Shown: positions 9,079 through 18,885, counted from the first letter of the stretch. The stretch: 57,115 nucleotides of DNA from Anaerococcus degeneri (GCF_017874475.1 NZ_JAGGLO010000011.1:1-57115), one strand, 5' to 3'. Numbers and translations are program-made. The notes: generated by a model not told the origin, from the letters alone.

Positions 9079-10140
9079 TTATTTTTTCAATAAGGTTGGA
9101 TCTAATAATTCTTTTATTTTTTGATCTTCCATGTTGTCTTTGTCTACTATGCTTGGAGGACAATTTACTTGTTTCTTTTCTTCTGGGTTTTTGCCGTTGA
9201 TTAGAGTTTCAATAGCATTTTTCATTCCAAGATAACCTTGTTCATAAGCATTTTGAACAATTATTGCATCTATGACGCCATCTTTTAAAGCTTTGATTTC
9301 TGTGTCATCTGAGTCAACTGCAACTGTAACTATCTTATCTTTTAGGTTTGCTCCTTCTACTGCTAGGGCAACGCCGTTACCAGTGATGTTATTTCCTGCG
9401 AACATACCCATTAACTTATCGCCGTATGTTGAAATTATATTTTCAGCATTTGATTGAGCTTTTTCAACTACGTTTCCGTTGTAGTAAGTATCAGTTTGTT
9501 CTAGTTTTGGTGCGTGTTCTTTTACATATTCTCTAAAACCAATAACTCTTTGGTCTAAGGCTTCGTTTTCTACGTTTGTGTTAACTCCAACTATGCCTTC
9601 TCCAATATTCTTAGCTTCTTTAGCCTTTAGAAATGCTTCTCCAGCCATTTCACCAATAGTTTTATTTGAGCAGTAGTAGAATTGGTTATAGGTCTCTTCG
9701 TGAGCTCCGTCATCGCCTATACCTAGACCACAGTTAACGAAGTTTAGAACTATGCCATTGTCTGTAGCTTCTTTTGCCTTTGGTACTGTTGAGTCTATAG
9801 CTAAGGTTGCGGTAATGATTGCATCTGGTTTTTTAGCTATGGCTTGTTCAAAAGCAGTAACATATTCTTCTGTTTGACCTTCTTCTGATGGGCCTACTAT
9901 AGAATAATTGATTTTGATGCCATGTTCTTTTTCCATATCTTTCATTGCATTTTCAATACCAATACCAACGTGGGTCCAAAATTGTGAAGCTGTTGATGGT
10001 GTAAGATAGACTACATCATAAGAATCTTTTGCACCTTCTGATTTTTCTTCACCACCGGATTTTTCTTTTTTAGCTCCACCACATGCGCTTATAATTAAAG
10101 CTAAGGCTAAAAGTAAGCTTAATAATCTAAATTTTTTCAT
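9079..10140 (-). CDS. rbsB: Pentose ABC transporter binding lipoprotein (RbsB family)
   Basis: A surface-anchored periplasmic-binding-type protein, 353 aa. The signal peptide ends in a lipobox with Cys20 (LIISAC-GG), and a charged linker follows. The type I binding fold then runs to the C terminus, with the hinge-like motifs DAIITATLAIDSTVPKAKEA and VAVDSDDTEIKALK. It is preceded by AAAGGAGACAGAA and sits 11 bp after deoC. It would hand a pentose to RbsC. The exact sugar cannot be read from the sequence. Confidence 0.9.
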   Translation of the reverse strand: MKKFRLLSLLLALALIISACGGAKKEKSGGEEKSEGAKDSYDVVYLTPSTASQFWTHVGIGIENAMKDMEKEHGIKINYSIVGPSEEGQTEEYVTAFEQAIAKKPDAIITATLAIDSTVPKAKEATDNGIVLNFVNCGLGIGDDGAHEETYNQFYYCSNKTIGEMAGEAFLKAKEAKNIGEGIVGVNTNVENEALDQRVIGFREYVKEHAPKLEQTDTYYNGNVVEKAQSNAENIISTYGDKLMGMFAGNNITGNGVALAVEGANLKDKIVTVAVDSDDTEIKALKDGVIDAIIVQNAYEQGYLGMKNAIETLINGKNPEEKKQVNCPPSIVDKDNMEDQKIKELLDPTLLKK

Positions 10141-10151
10141 TTCTGTCTCCT

Positions 10152-10805
10152 TTATTTGTTATTTAATTCTTCCATTATTTGTACAGATGCAGAGGCGCCT
10201 ATCCTACTTGCTCCTGCTTCAACAAACTTTTTAACATCTTCAAGAGTTCTAATTCCTCCTGAAGCTTTGACTCCCATGTCATCCCCAACTGTTTTTCTCA
10301 TCAATCTGACATCTTCAACTTTAGCACCACCTGTACTGAATCCAGTTGATGTTTTTACAAAGTCAGCACCTGCTTTTTTTGCTATTTGACAAGCTCTCAC
10401 CTTCTCGTCATCAGTTAAAAGACAAGTTTCTATAATAACTTTTAATATTTTTGATCCACATATTTCTTTAAGTCTTCTTATCTCTTCTTCTAGATAATCA
10501 TAATTCTCATCCTTAAGAGCTGATATGTTTATAACCATATCTATCTCATCAGCCCCATTTTCAACTGCATACTTAGTCTCGAATTCCTTGGCTTCTGTAC
10601 TCATAGCCCCTAATGGAAATCCAACAACAATAGTTAGGTCAACGCCGCTTCCTTCCAATTCTTTCTTTACTAATTTAGCAAATGATGAATTTACACAAAC
10701 AGACTTAAACTTATAATCTATCGCCTCCTTACATATTTTTATTACATCTTCTTTCCTAGCGTCTGGTTTTAATATTGTATGGTCGAAATATTTATTTATT
10801 TCCAT
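10152..10805 (-). CDS. deoC: Deoxyribose-phosphate aldolase
   Basis: Cytoplasmic class I aldolase that splits 2-deoxyribose 5-phosphate into glyceraldehyde 3-phosphate and acetaldehyde. All core residues are present in 217 aa: Asp89 in EIDMV, Schiff-base Lys151 in DFVKTSTGF, and Lys180 in [10 protein letters not shown]. It lies inside the pentose ABC operon rather than beside nucleoside phosphorylase or deoB. This is what suggests that the operon feeds on deoxyribose. Confidence 0.96.
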   Translation of the reverse strand: MEINKYFDHTILKPDARKEDVIKICKEAIDYKFKSVCVNSSFAKLVKKELEGSGVDLTIVVGFPLGAMSTEAKEFETKYAVENGADEIDMVINISALKDENYDYLEEEIRRLKEICGSKILKVIIETCLLTDDEKVRACQIAKKAGADFVKTSTGFSTGGAKVEDVRLMRKTVGDDMGVKASGGIRTLEDVKKFVEAGASRIGASASVQIMEELNNK

Positions 10806-10809
10806 TTGT

Positions 10810-11256
10810 CTACATAACCCCCTTTTGAATTATAAAGCATCCATAGGCTTCTCTTTCGCTTGTACAAACAGTAGCAAAGGCCTTGCCAGCTTTTTCATAA
10901 AATTTGCTTCTCTCTATAGTGCCAACTTGTTCTTTCTTAAGACCATGTTTTTCGCATACCCTTATGCATTCATCCCAAACTTTTGGTCTTTCACTTAAAT
11001 TAACATTGGCATCAGCATCTGGAATCATATATTCCACTGGACATACAACATATTCGGTATCTAGTGGAAAAAGTTCTAGTATGGCATCAAGCATTTCAGG
11101 AGCTGTATTGCCCTTTGCATTGATACTTCTTCCATTAGGTGTTTTTGAATAAGGTGGATAAAAATCATCAGCGATTACTAAAATATCACCGTGACCCATG
11201 TCTGCTAAGGCTTTTAAAAGCTCTGAACTAATTTGTGTTGGTATTCCTTTTAACAT
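10810..11256 (-). CDS. RbsD/FucU-family sugar mutarotase
   Basis: A 148-aa member of the RbsD/FucU family, which interconverts sugar anomers (fucose or ribose) so that the kinase receives its preferred form. The start of the fold [15 protein letters not shown] carries the catalytic-type His22 and Asp30. The length and the later [10 protein letters not shown]-like region ([17 protein letters not shown]) are closer to FucU than to RbsD. It sits between the kinase and deoC genes with 4-9 bp gaps. The in-operon role is to condition the imported pentose (inferred). Confidence 0.85.
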   Translation of the reverse strand: MLKGIPTQISSELLKALADMGHGDILVIADDFYPPYSKTPNGRSINAKGNTAPEMLDAILELFPLDTEYVVCPVEYMIPDADANVNLSERPKVWDECIRVCEKHGLKKEQVGTIERSKFYEKAGKAFATVCTSEREAYGCFIIQKGVM

Positions 11257-11265
11257 CTCTTCCTC

Positions 11266-12192
11266 CTAATTTGTTCTTTCCTCTAAGAACTTATCAACTT
11301 CTTCCCTGCTTGGCATAGCTGGAGTTGTCCCTAATTTTTGTACTGATAAGGCTGCAACTGCATTTGCAAAAACTGCCGCTTGCCAAATATCCTTGCCTTC
11401 TGATAGGGCTGCTAAAAAACCTCCATTAAAGGCATCTCCAGCACCAGTTGTATCTACTGTTTTAACCTTAAATGAATCTATAATCTCTTCTTTATTTCCA
11501 TCTGAAACAAAAACTCCATTAGTTCCTAAAGTTATTAAGACATTTTCAACACCCTTTTCTCTAAATATAGAGGCTGCCTTCTTGAGATTTTCAAGATTAT
11601 CAACTTTAATTCCTGTTACAGCCTCAGCTTCCACTTCATTTGGTGTGACCATGTAAAGGTTTTTATAAAAATCATCATCTACTTCTACATAAGGAGCAGT
11701 ATTTACTATGACTTTTGTATTGTTTTTTAAAGCTAATTCCTTTATTCTCTCGTTGGCATCTTGGTTTACTTCATATTGTAAAAGAATGTATTCAGCTTCC
11801 TTTATCAAATTCTCTAGGGAATTTACTTCTTCAATCTTAATATCATTGCAAGCAGATGGAACAACTGTTATTTGATTATCACCAGTGTTTTCATCCACCA
11901 TAATAAGGGCTATACCAGTAGGTTTTTCCTCTGAAATCAAGATATAATCCTTGCTCATATCAAGTTCTTCCATGGAATTTAGGCAAACATCCTTAAAAGA
12001 ATCATTGCCAAGTTTTGTAACCATGGTCATATCCGCTCCAACCTTATGGCAGGCCACGCCTTGATTAAAACCTTTTCCTCCTGCGCCCATTTGAAAATAT
12101 GAACCTTTTACCGTTTCTGAACGTGATGGTAAATGTGGCGACCTTGCCATCAGATCAACGACAAAACTTCCAAAAACTACTACCTTACTCAT
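11266..12192 (-). CDS. rbsK: PfkB-family sugar kinase, ribokinase-like
   Basis: A 308-aa ribokinase-family enzyme. The sugar-binding GAGGKGFNQGVA motif (37-48) and the ATP-site motif DTTGAGDAFNGG with catalytic Asp253 are intact. Ribokinase makes ribose 5-phosphate; deoxyribokinases such as Salmonella DeoK are in the same family and cannot be told apart by eye. With deoC downstream, 2-deoxyribose is a credible substrate. It is the first structural gene after the regulator, with a LacI-type operator 26 bp before its start and AAGGAGGC as ribosome site. Confidence 0.88.
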   Translation of the reverse strand: MSKVVVFGSFVVDLMARSPHLPSRSETVKGSYFQMGAGGKGFNQGVACHKVGADMTMVTKLGNDSFKDVCLNSMEELDMSKDYILISEEKPTGIALIMVDENTGDNQITVVPSACNDIKIEEVNSLENLIKEAEYILLQYEVNQDANERIKELALKNNTKVIVNTAPYVEVDDDFYKNLYMVTPNEVEAEAVTGIKVDNLENLKKAASIFREKGVENVLITLGTNGVFVSDGNKEEIIDSFKVKTVDTTGAGDAFNGGFLAALSEGKDIWQAAVFANAVAALSVQKLGTTPAMPSREEVDKFLEERTN

Positions 12193-12217
12193 ATTGCCTC
12201 CTTGTTATTAAATAATG

Positions 12218-12235
12218 ATTGGTATCGATTACAAT
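12218..12235. promoter_or_regulatory. LacI-type operator O2
   Basis: ATTGGTATCGATTACAAT is an imperfect palindrome about an ATCGAT core, 26 bp before the ribokinase start. Its reverse complement matches the site at 13387-13404 at 16 of 18 positions. Two such sites flanking the lacI gene make the local regulator the obvious binder. Confidence 0.75.
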
Positions 12236-12282
12236 TTTGAACATATTTTCTCCTTCTCAGATTATTCTAAAATAATAGCATT

Positions 12283-13308
12283 TTATCTTTTAATTTTCTC
12301 TGATCCATTTAGACTCAAATAGCAATCTAAAACAATTCTCTGAGTCTCATATTCTACACCCTTATTTTTCTTATCAATCCTATCAAGTAAAACCTTGGCT
12401 GCAATTTCACCCTGTTTTTCAGCATCTCTTCCAACATAGGAAAATAAAAAATCTATGGCCTTAAAAGAGTTTATCTCATCAAAGCCTATTATGGATATAT
12501 CTTCGCCTATTTTATAGCCTTTTTCTTTTAGATATTTGAGTGCACCTAGGGATGTCATGTTGTTACTTAGAAAAATTGCTGTAGGTGGATTGTCTAAGTT
12601 CATAAGCTGCTTCGTCTTTTCATACGCCATGCTTATCTTAAAGTCTCCTGATACTATGTATTCTTTTTTTATAGGAATATCATTTTCTTTAAGGGCATCA
12701 ATATAGCCCCTATACCTATAGTTACCAGGTGTAGAGGTGATTGGACCTGTTATTACAGCTATATCTTTATGTCCTTCTTTTATAAGGGCATTTACAGCTC
12801 TTTTAGATCCATAACCATTGTCTACAAAAACAGCATCTAAATCTATTCCTTCTATATTTCTGTCTAAAAGGACTACTGGCGCATTCATATTAACAGTTAA
12901 TTTTTTTAATTCCTCCAAAGTATTTTTATCCCTTGAAGAAACAGGTGAAATTATTAATCCGCTTAGCCTTTCTTCAAATATAGAATATAAGGCCTTAGAT
13001 TCTTTTTTTAAATCTTCATCTGTATTGTAAAACAAGACCTGGAATCCATTTTCGTCCATAACCTTACTTATACCGTTAATTGCCCTTGAAAAAAATTCAT
13101 TTGTAATATCAGCAACTATGACCCCAACCTTATTAGAAAACTGTTGGTGGAGGTTTCTCGCAATGTTATTTGGTATATAGTCGTTTTCTTCAATTACTTT
13201 AAGAACTTTCTTTCTTGTTTTATCACTTACATATGGAGAGTCATTTAAAACCCTAGATACAGTTGTTGTAGATACTCCAGAAAGCTTAGCGATATATTTT
13301 ATATTCAT
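12283..13308 (-). CDS. LacI-family transcriptional regulator of the pentose operon
   Basis: A 341-aa repressor. The N-terminal helix-turn-helix with hinge (IKYIAKLSGVSTTTVSRVLN) is followed by a type I periplasmic-binding-like effector domain (about 60-335, for example VGVIVADITNEFFSRAINGI). Matching operators lie on both sides of the gene, so it probably controls itself and the six genes downstream in response to the imported sugar. It resembles RbsR/CcpA-class proteins. It is transcribed in the same direction as the operon, 90 bp ahead of the kinase. Confidence 0.9.
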   Translation of the reverse strand: MNIKYIAKLSGVSTTTVSRVLNDSPYVSDKTRKKVLKVIEENDYIPNNIARNLHQQFSNKVGVIVADITNEFFSRAINGISKVMDENGFQVLFYNTDEDLKKESKALYSIFEERLSGLIISPVSSRDKNTLEELKKLTVNMNAPVVLLDRNIEGIDLDAVFVDNGYGSKRAVNALIKEGHKDIAVITGPITSTPGNYRYRGYIDALKENDIPIKKEYIVSGDFKISMAYEKTKQLMNLDNPPTAIFLSNNMTSLGALKYLKEKGYKIGEDISIIGFDEINSFKAIDFLFSYVGRDAEKQGEIAAKVLLDRIDKKNKGVEYETQRIVLDCYLSLNGSEKIKR

Positions 13309-13341
13309 ATTACTTCCTCAGCTTAATTTAATATTTAGTTT

Positions 13342-13404
13342 ATTATACCAGACTTTAAATATAAAAATTAGATATAAAAATTATGCTTTGTAATCGATAC
13401 CATT
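13342..13404 (-). promoter_or_regulatory. lacI extended -10 promoter and operator O1
   Basis: TGGTATAAT, an extended -10, is at 13342-13350 on the minus strand, about 35 bp before the regulator start. The operator TTTGTAATCGATACCATT lies at 13387-13404, roughly 50-65 bp upstream of the expected start point. It pairs with the site at 12218-12235. Confidence 0.65.
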
Positions 13405-13676
13405 TCTTGTTATTTTTATAATATCACAAAAAAATCATGATGTAAAGGTTTTTCTATAAAATTTTTCGAGATTTTTTAACTTGTGAAGCGAAAACTTGAT
13501 TATATCTAAATCTCTCCAAACCATAAAGCTTGTAATATTAATACATATATACTTTTATATCCATATTTATCAAATTGATTTAAAATTATTTGTTTATGCC
13601 CATTATTTTTTATTTTTAGTATAGAAAACGTTTCCGATAATGATGAAATTTTATCAACTTTAAAATTGGGCAAATG
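13405..13676. other. Gap between ugpC and lacI
   Basis: I see no gene in this AT-rich stretch. GAAAACGTTTCC at 13624-13635 is a near-palindrome that partly matches a CcpA cre site (7 of the 10 defined positions), a weak candidate for carbon catabolite control. Confidence 0.3.
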
Positions 13677-13702
13677 AAAATAGGCTCTTACGGGCCTATT
13701 TT
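13677..13702. terminator. ugpC terminator
   Basis: A perfect 9-bp stem, AAAATAGGC/GCCTATTTT, with an 8-nt loop lies directly after the ugpC stop. The A-rich and T-rich flanks allow use in either direction. Confidence 0.8.
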
Positions 13703-14902
13703 TTATAAAGAAGAATATATCAAATTTTCTAGACTTTTACTTTTTTCTGTGTCAGCACCATAAACCATATCACTTATGGGCATGTTTTTTATGTCTATTT
13801 TTTTAGAGGGATAGGATATACAATCTTCACTATTAATATCAAAAAGATATGAGTTTTCGAAGTTGATTCCTATAGGCATTGGTTTTTTTGCTACTACAGG
13901 GTCAGATGCCCTAAACCTCATAACTATAGCATCTTTGTAGCTAGAAACTATATAGCCATAGCTATCTGAACCCATGTATTCTACGTTATCAAAGACAACT
14001 TTTATTTTTGAATCTGCCTGATAGGAGAATTCTTCGCTTCTTATACCAAATAAGATTTTTTTATTTTCCCTTTGGTATTCCGCTATATCTTTTATTTTGC
14101 TAGCTGGTAATAGCAATTTTTCTCCAAATAAATCTATATAAAAGCTTGATCCGTCTCTATAAAGATTTGTCTCGATGAGGTTCATCTTTGGTGATCCTAT
14201 AAATTGCCCTATGAATTTATTTTTAGGCCTAAAATATAGGTTCAGTGGCGTATCAAATTGTACAAGCTTTCCTTCATTTATAACTGCTATCCTATCTCCC
14301 ATGGTCATAGCTTCTATCTGGTCGTGGGTTACGTAGATGAAGGTTGTATCAAGTTTTTCATGGAGCCTGACAATCTCTGTTCGCATCTCTACCCTTAGTT
14401 TTGCATCCAGGTTTGATAGGGGTTCATCAAGGAGAAATACTTTTGGATTTCTAACCATAGCCCTACCCAGAGCCACTCTTTGTCTTTGACCTCCAGAAAG
14501 TTGGGCTGGCTTTCTATCCAACAAATCTTCGAGCTTGAGGGTTTTTGCTATCTCTTCTACTTTAGTCTTTATCTGATCTTTTTTTAGTTTTTTCATCTTT
14601 AAAGCAAAACCCATGTTTTCTCTGATGGTCATATGAGGATAGAGGGCATAGGATTGAAAAACCATCGCTATATCCCTATCCTTGGATGAAACATCATTTA
14701 TTATTTTATCATCAATGAGAAGTTCGCCTTGGGATATATCTTCTAGTCCTGCTATCATCCTAAGTGTCGTAGATTTTCCACAACCAGAAGGTCCTACCAG
14801 GACTACAAACTCCTTGTCCTTTATATCTAAGTCCATATCTTTGACGGCCTTGTAGCCATTATCATAGATTTTTGAAACATTTTCTAATTTTACTCTTGCC
14901 AT
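13703..14902 (-). CDS. ugpC: Sugar-phosphate ABC transporter ATPase (UgpC/MsmK family)
   Basis: A 399-aa ATP-binding subunit of a CUT1 importer. Walker A GPSGCGKST (37-45), signature LSGGQRQRVALGRA, Walker B VFLLDEPLSNLDA and the H-loop THDQIEAM are intact. A TOBE regulatory domain fills the last 150 residues. ATPases of this family are often shared by several importers, so it may serve more than this operon. It starts 1 bp after ugpE. Confidence 0.9.
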   Translation of the reverse strand: MARVKLENVSKIYDNGYKAVKDMDLDIKDKEFVVLVGPSGCGKSTTLRMIAGLEDISQGELLIDDKIINDVSSKDRDIAMVFQSYALYPHMTIRENMGFALKMKKLKKDQIKTKVEEIAKTLKLEDLLDRKPAQLSGGQRQRVALGRAMVRNPKVFLLDEPLSNLDAKLRVEMRTEIVRLHEKLDTTFIYVTHDQIEAMTMGDRIAVINEGKLVQFDTPLNLYFRPKNKFIGQFIGSPKMNLIETNLYRDGSSFYIDLFGEKLLLPASKIKDIAEYQRENKKILFGIRSEEFSYQADSKIKVVFDNVEYMGSDSYGYIVSSYKDAIVMRFRASDPVVAKKPMPIGINFENSYLFDINSEDCISYPSKKIDIKNMPISDMVYGADTEKSKSLENLIYSSL

Positions 14903-14903
14903 T

Positions 14904-15776
14904 TTATCCTTTTACCGCTCCTGTTGTTAAACCTTTTACCATATTCTTTTGGGCAAACATAAATATTATCAGTGATGGTATCATACATACCACAACTCCA
15001 GCTATCATCAGTAGCATAGACTGGGCATCGGCTGAATTTAGCATGGAAATACCGATTTGTACCGTCCTATACGCATCAGATCCTGTTATAAGTAGGGGCC
15101 ACATATACATATTCCAAGCTCCTAAAAAAGATTGGACTGAAAGTGCTCCTATAGTTGGTTTTGATAGGGGGATTAGGATCCTAAATATAAAACCTAAATC
15201 GCTTGTCCCATCCATCTTGCTTGCCTCATAGATTTCCATAGGGAATGATTTAAAGGCTTGTCTGAATAAAAATATGCCCATGGCACTTGTAAGATATGGT
15301 GCGACTAGGCCAAAAAACGAATCAGTAAAGCCCCAACCAGATATCATAAGGAAGTTTGATATTATGGTTGTCTCGCCTGGTATCATAGTTGTAGCCATGA
15401 TTATGGCAAACAAAAGTCCTTTTTTCTTGAAATGTAAAAAATGTAAAGCAAAGGCTGCAAAGAGCGCCGTCATTGTTTGAAAAACAGTTATAATCACAGA
15501 TACAATTAGGGAATTTAGTATATAGCCTTCTATAGGGGCTATTTTAAATACATCCCTATAATTATCCATGGTTGGATTTGCTGTGAAAAATGTTTTATTA
15601 TACAATTCATGACTTGGTTTTACACTCATGACAAAGGCATAAATAATTGGAAACAAAACAAGAATAAGCAAAACAATATTTAGGGCCAACCTGATAGCTG
15701 TAGCCTTACTTATTTTCTTTTTATTTGTTTTTTCTTTTTCTTGACCAAAAAAACCTAAGCTCTTACTTGCTTGCAT
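14904..15776 (-). CDS. ugpE: CUT1 ABC transporter permease (UgpE-like)
   Basis: Inner permease subunit with six membrane helices and the EAA loop EIYEASKMDGTSDLGFIFRI that docks on the ATPase. The N-terminal 25 residues are a charged cytoplasmic tail. ATG 15774-15776 has GGAG 6 nt upstream and is my choice; ATG at 15786-15788, with a weaker AGGA, is possible. Either way it overlaps the preceding permease gene, which implies coupled translation. Confidence 0.87.
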   Translation of the reverse strand: MQASKSLGFFGQEKEKTNKKKISKATAIRLALNIVLLILVLFPIIYAFVMSVKPSHELYNKTFFTANPTMDNYRDVFKIAPIEGYILNSLIVSVIITVFQTMTALFAAFALHFLHFKKKGLLFAIIMATTMIPGETTIISNFLMISGWGFTDSFFGLVAPYLTSAMGIFLFRQAFKSFPMEIYEASKMDGTSDLGFIFRILIPLSKPTIGALSVQSFLGAWNMYMWPLLITGSDAYRTVQIGISMLNSADAQSMLLMIAGVVVCMIPSLIIFMFAQKNMVKGLTTGAVKG

Positions 15777-16620
15777 CTTTAACTCCATTTGTCCTAAATA
15801 CTAAAATTGTTAGGATCATAACTATAAAAAATAAAACTACAGATTCTGCAGAGGCATATCCATACCTGTAGTTCATAAAGGCATTTTTATATATATCGTG
15901 GACTATAACGTTGGTTGATTCTCCTGGTCCACCTTGAGTTAATAGTTTTATTTGTCCAAAAGATTGGAAGGCATTTATTATATTTGTCACCACAACAAAA
16001 AACATTATAGGCCCCACTGATGGGAGGGTTACATGTCTAAATTGGTTGAAAGAATTGGCCCCATCCATAGATGCTGCTTCGTATAAGCTATCATCTATGC
16101 CTGCAAGTCCTGATGAAAAATATAAAAAATTAAGACCCGAGTTTAGCCAAGCTGTGAGAACTCCCACACTGATCAAGGCCCATTTTGGATCTGCCAGCCA
16201 ATTTATATTTGTTTTAAGAATTACATTTAATATTCCCACGGATTGGTTAAGCATTACCTTAAAAACCAAGGCCATACCAGATGAGGCAATGGCTATAGGA
16301 AGAGAATATGCAGCCGAAAAAAATCTTATAGCTGGGAAATTTACCCTACACAATAAAGCTGTTGCAAAGCCTAGCAAAACTCCTATGACTACTACTATTA
16401 TTACATAAATAAAACTAACTTTTAAACTATTCCAAAAAGATGAAGAAGACAAAAGGTCAGAGTAATTTTTAAATCCAATAAAGATAGTATTGGCTCCCAT
16501 ATTATCCGTAGCGTACAGACTACGGATAATAGTCTGTACGAATGGATAGAATACAAATATCACTAATAGAGCCAATGCTGGTAGCATGTAGAGATAGGCT
16601 TTATTATTGTATTGTTTCAT
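15763..16620 (-). CDS. ugpA: CUT1 ABC transporter permease (UgpA-like)
   Basis: The 285-aa partner permease has six predicted membrane helices and the coupling loop DDSLYEAASMDGANSFNQFR. Its start overlaps the stop of the binding protein gene by 4 bp. With UgpE it forms the channel of the importer. Confidence 0.87.
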   Translation of the reverse strand: MKQYNNKAYLYMLPALALLVIFVFYPFVQTIIRSLYATDNMGANTIFIGFKNYSDLLSSSSFWNSLKVSFIYVIIVVVIGVLLGFATALLCRVNFPAIRFFSAAYSLPIAIASSGMALVFKVMLNQSVGILNVILKTNINWLADPKWALISVGVLTAWLNSGLNFLYFSSGLAGIDDSLYEAASMDGANSFNQFRHVTLPSVGPIMFFVVVTNIINAFQSFGQIKLLTQGGPGESTNVIVHDIYKNAFMNYRYGYASAESVVLFFIVMILTILVFRTNGVKDASK

Positions 16621-17999
16621 TTTTTGTTAACCTTGTTATAAGATTCTAAAGCCTCATCTATTTCTTTTGCCATAGCCTTACTTGCATCTTCTGGAGAAGT
16701 ATTTCCATTTAGCATTTCTTCTATATATTTTTCCATGATTTGACGAGATTCTTGGTAAACTGTTGCAAGCGCACCTTGATCTTCTGGCTTTGAATCATGC
16801 AATTGATCTATAGCTGTTTCAAATTGTGGTGATTTTTTAATTAGTTCTTTAAATTCATCTGTATCAAGAACTCCCTTATTTACTGGGAAATATCCTGTAT
16901 TTGCATTCCAATAAATTTGAGAGTCGACGCTTACTAGGAATTTTATGAAGTCCCAAGCGCCCTTCATTTTTTCTTCATCGCCTGAGTTAAGGGCATATAG
17001 AGAAGCTCCGCCGATTGAAACTCCGTTTTTGTCAGAATCTTTTACAGCTGGGAAATATGCAGTTCCAACTTCGAATCTATCGCCAACTTCTGAAAGAATT
17101 TGAGTTAATGATGCTGTTGAGGCAAAAGTCATAGCGCTTGTTCCTGAGTTAAATTCTGGTATTCCGCCTTGTTTGCCAACATTTGGTGCAATCCCCTCAT
17201 CTTCTAGTGCCTTCCATTGTTTAAGAACATTTAGAATTCCCTTGTTGTCTTCAAATACTGTCTTACTTGGATTTGCTTTTCTACCATTTTCATTATCAAA
17301 AATATCAAGACCTTCTTTGTTCATAAATTGGTCAATCCACCAACCATAAACACTAAATGAAATTGGCATTTCTGTAACTTTAGATTCTTTTAATTTTTTG
17401 CCAACTGTCATCATTTCTTCCAAAGATTTTGGTGGCTTTACACCTGCTTTGTCAAACATATCTTTGTTGTAATACAAAAGCGGTGTAGATGAGTTAAATG
17501 GCATAGAATTTAGTTTGCCATCAACAGTATAATAAGCAAGAAGATTATCTTCCAATTGTGATGTATCGTATTTTTCTTCATCGATAAATTCTTGAATAGG
17601 TTTGATTAGACCAGAATCTATCATATATCTTGTTCCAAGTTCAAATACTTGAACGACATCCGCACCTACATCTTTTCCTGAAGCAGATGATCTAATTTTT
17701 GTTAAAGCATCGTCATATTCGCCTTGGAATTCTGCTTTTACAAAATACTTATCTTGAGAATTGTTGTATTCTTCTACAAGATGGTCTATAGCGTCATTTA
17801 GATTGCCACCCATAGAGTGCCAAAAAACTATAGTTGTCTTGTCAGATGATCCTTGACTATCATCTTTTTCTACCTGATCGGTAGATGCAGTTTTGTTCTC
17901 ATCTGTACTCTTAGCAGGGGCTTGTTTTGATCCTGCACATGCTGTTAGGCCCAAAAACATAAAGGCAACTAACAATTTACTTGCTACTTTTTTAAACAT
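16617..17999 (-). CDS. ugpB: ABC transporter binding lipoprotein (UgpB-like)
   Basis: A 460-aa family-1 solute-binding lipoprotein. The lipobox LGLTAC places the lipid on Cys21, followed by a disordered acidic linker. The mature part begins with TTIVFWHSMGGNLNDAIDHLV, of a kind common to glycerol-3-phosphate binding proteins. The glycerophosphodiesterase gene just upstream supports glycerol 3-phosphate or its diesters as ligand; a sugar cannot be excluded. Confidence 0.82.
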   Translation of the reverse strand: MFKKVASKLLVAFMFLGLTACAGSKQAPAKSTDENKTASTDQVEKDDSQGSSDKTTIVFWHSMGGNLNDAIDHLVEEYNNSQDKYFVKAEFQGEYDDALTKIRSSASGKDVGADVVQVFELGTRYMIDSGLIKPIQEFIDEEKYDTSQLEDNLLAYYTVDGKLNSMPFNSSTPLLYYNKDMFDKAGVKPPKSLEEMMTVGKKLKESKVTEMPISFSVYGWWIDQFMNKEGLDIFDNENGRKANPSKTVFEDNKGILNVLKQWKALEDEGIAPNVGKQGGIPEFNSGTSAMTFASTASLTQILSEVGDRFEVGTAYFPAVKDSDKNGVSIGGASLYALNSGDEEKMKGAWDFIKFLVSVDSQIYWNANTGYFPVNKGVLDTDEFKELIKKSPQFETAIDQLHDSKPEDQGALATVYQESRQIMEKYIEEMLNGNTSPEDASKAMAKEIDEALESYNKVNKK

Positions 18000-18095
18000 A
18001 GTTCCTCCAATAATATTTATTACTCATCTAATATAAACTACAATCTTCAAAACTATTTTTGTTTTTTGTAAACTTTGTGTAAAATCCTATATTAT

Positions 18096-18809
18096 TTATT
18101 TTTCTATTAGGTCTAAAACCCTGTCTGGATAATCTGTTATAAGGCTTGTAACACCATCGATTATATACCTACTATAGTCAAATTCTGATTGACCAAACCA
18201 AATATTTAGGCCAATATTATTTTCCTTAAATTTTTGAATAATATATTCATCAACAACAAAATTCATTGGATGGTAATACTCACAGCCCAGGCTCTTTACA
18301 TAGTCCCATGGTTTTACCATGCGTGATGATTCTAATATGCCGCACTTTACATTTTTATCGATCGCCTTGACTTTTAGTAGACTTTCGTGGTTAAAAGATG
18401 AGACTATTATCTTATCTAGAAGGTCATAGGCCTTGACCATTTCATACATTTTTTCTTCTATATTTGGATAATCTATTATCGAATTTTTAATCTCAATATT
18501 TGTGATGATGTCTTTATCCCTTATATAGGATAAATATTCTTCTAGGCTAGGGATTTTTTCGTCATATTGGTCAAAAAGTGCACTGGCATCAGCTTTTTTT
18601 AGCTCTCTTAACCTATAATCTTTTACCAAGCCCCTAAAATCTGTAGTCCTATCTAAAAACTCATCGTGGATTATGACAAGCTGGCCATCCTTGGTCAAAT
18701 GCAGGTCAAATTCTATACCGTCAGCTCCAATTTCTACTGCCTTTCTAAAAGCAAGCATAGTGTTTTCTGGATAAAGTCCTTTAAATCCCCTGTGGGCAAA
18801 ATTTAACAT
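18096..18809 (-). CDS. ugpQ: Glycerophosphodiester phosphodiesterase
   Basis: A 237-aa GDPD-family TIM barrel. The metal and catalytic residues are visible: His6-Arg7 in AHRGFKG, Glu33 and Asp35 in EFDLHL, and His48 in VIIHDE. It hydrolyses glycerophosphodiesters to glycerol 3-phosphate and an alcohol. No signal peptide is present, so it acts inside the cell on imported diesters. It stands 96 bp upstream of the binding protein on the same strand. Confidence 0.92.
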   Translation of the reverse strand: MLNFAHRGFKGLYPENTMLAFRKAVEIGADGIEFDLHLTKDGQLVIIHDEFLDRTTDFRGLVKDYRLRELKKADASALFDQYDEKIPSLEEYLSYIRDKDIITNIEIKNSIIDYPNIEEKMYEMVKAYDLLDKIIVSSFNHESLLKVKAIDKNVKCGILESSRMVKPWDYVKSLGCEYYHPMNFVVDEYIIQKFKENNIGLNIWFGQSEFDYSRYIIDGVTSLITDYPDRVLDLIEK

Positions 18810-18885
18810 AAAATCTCCTTTTTTATTTTAATATTAATAGCAAATTATTAAGCTAGTATTAAATCCTGGTAAGATTTGCATAAAA

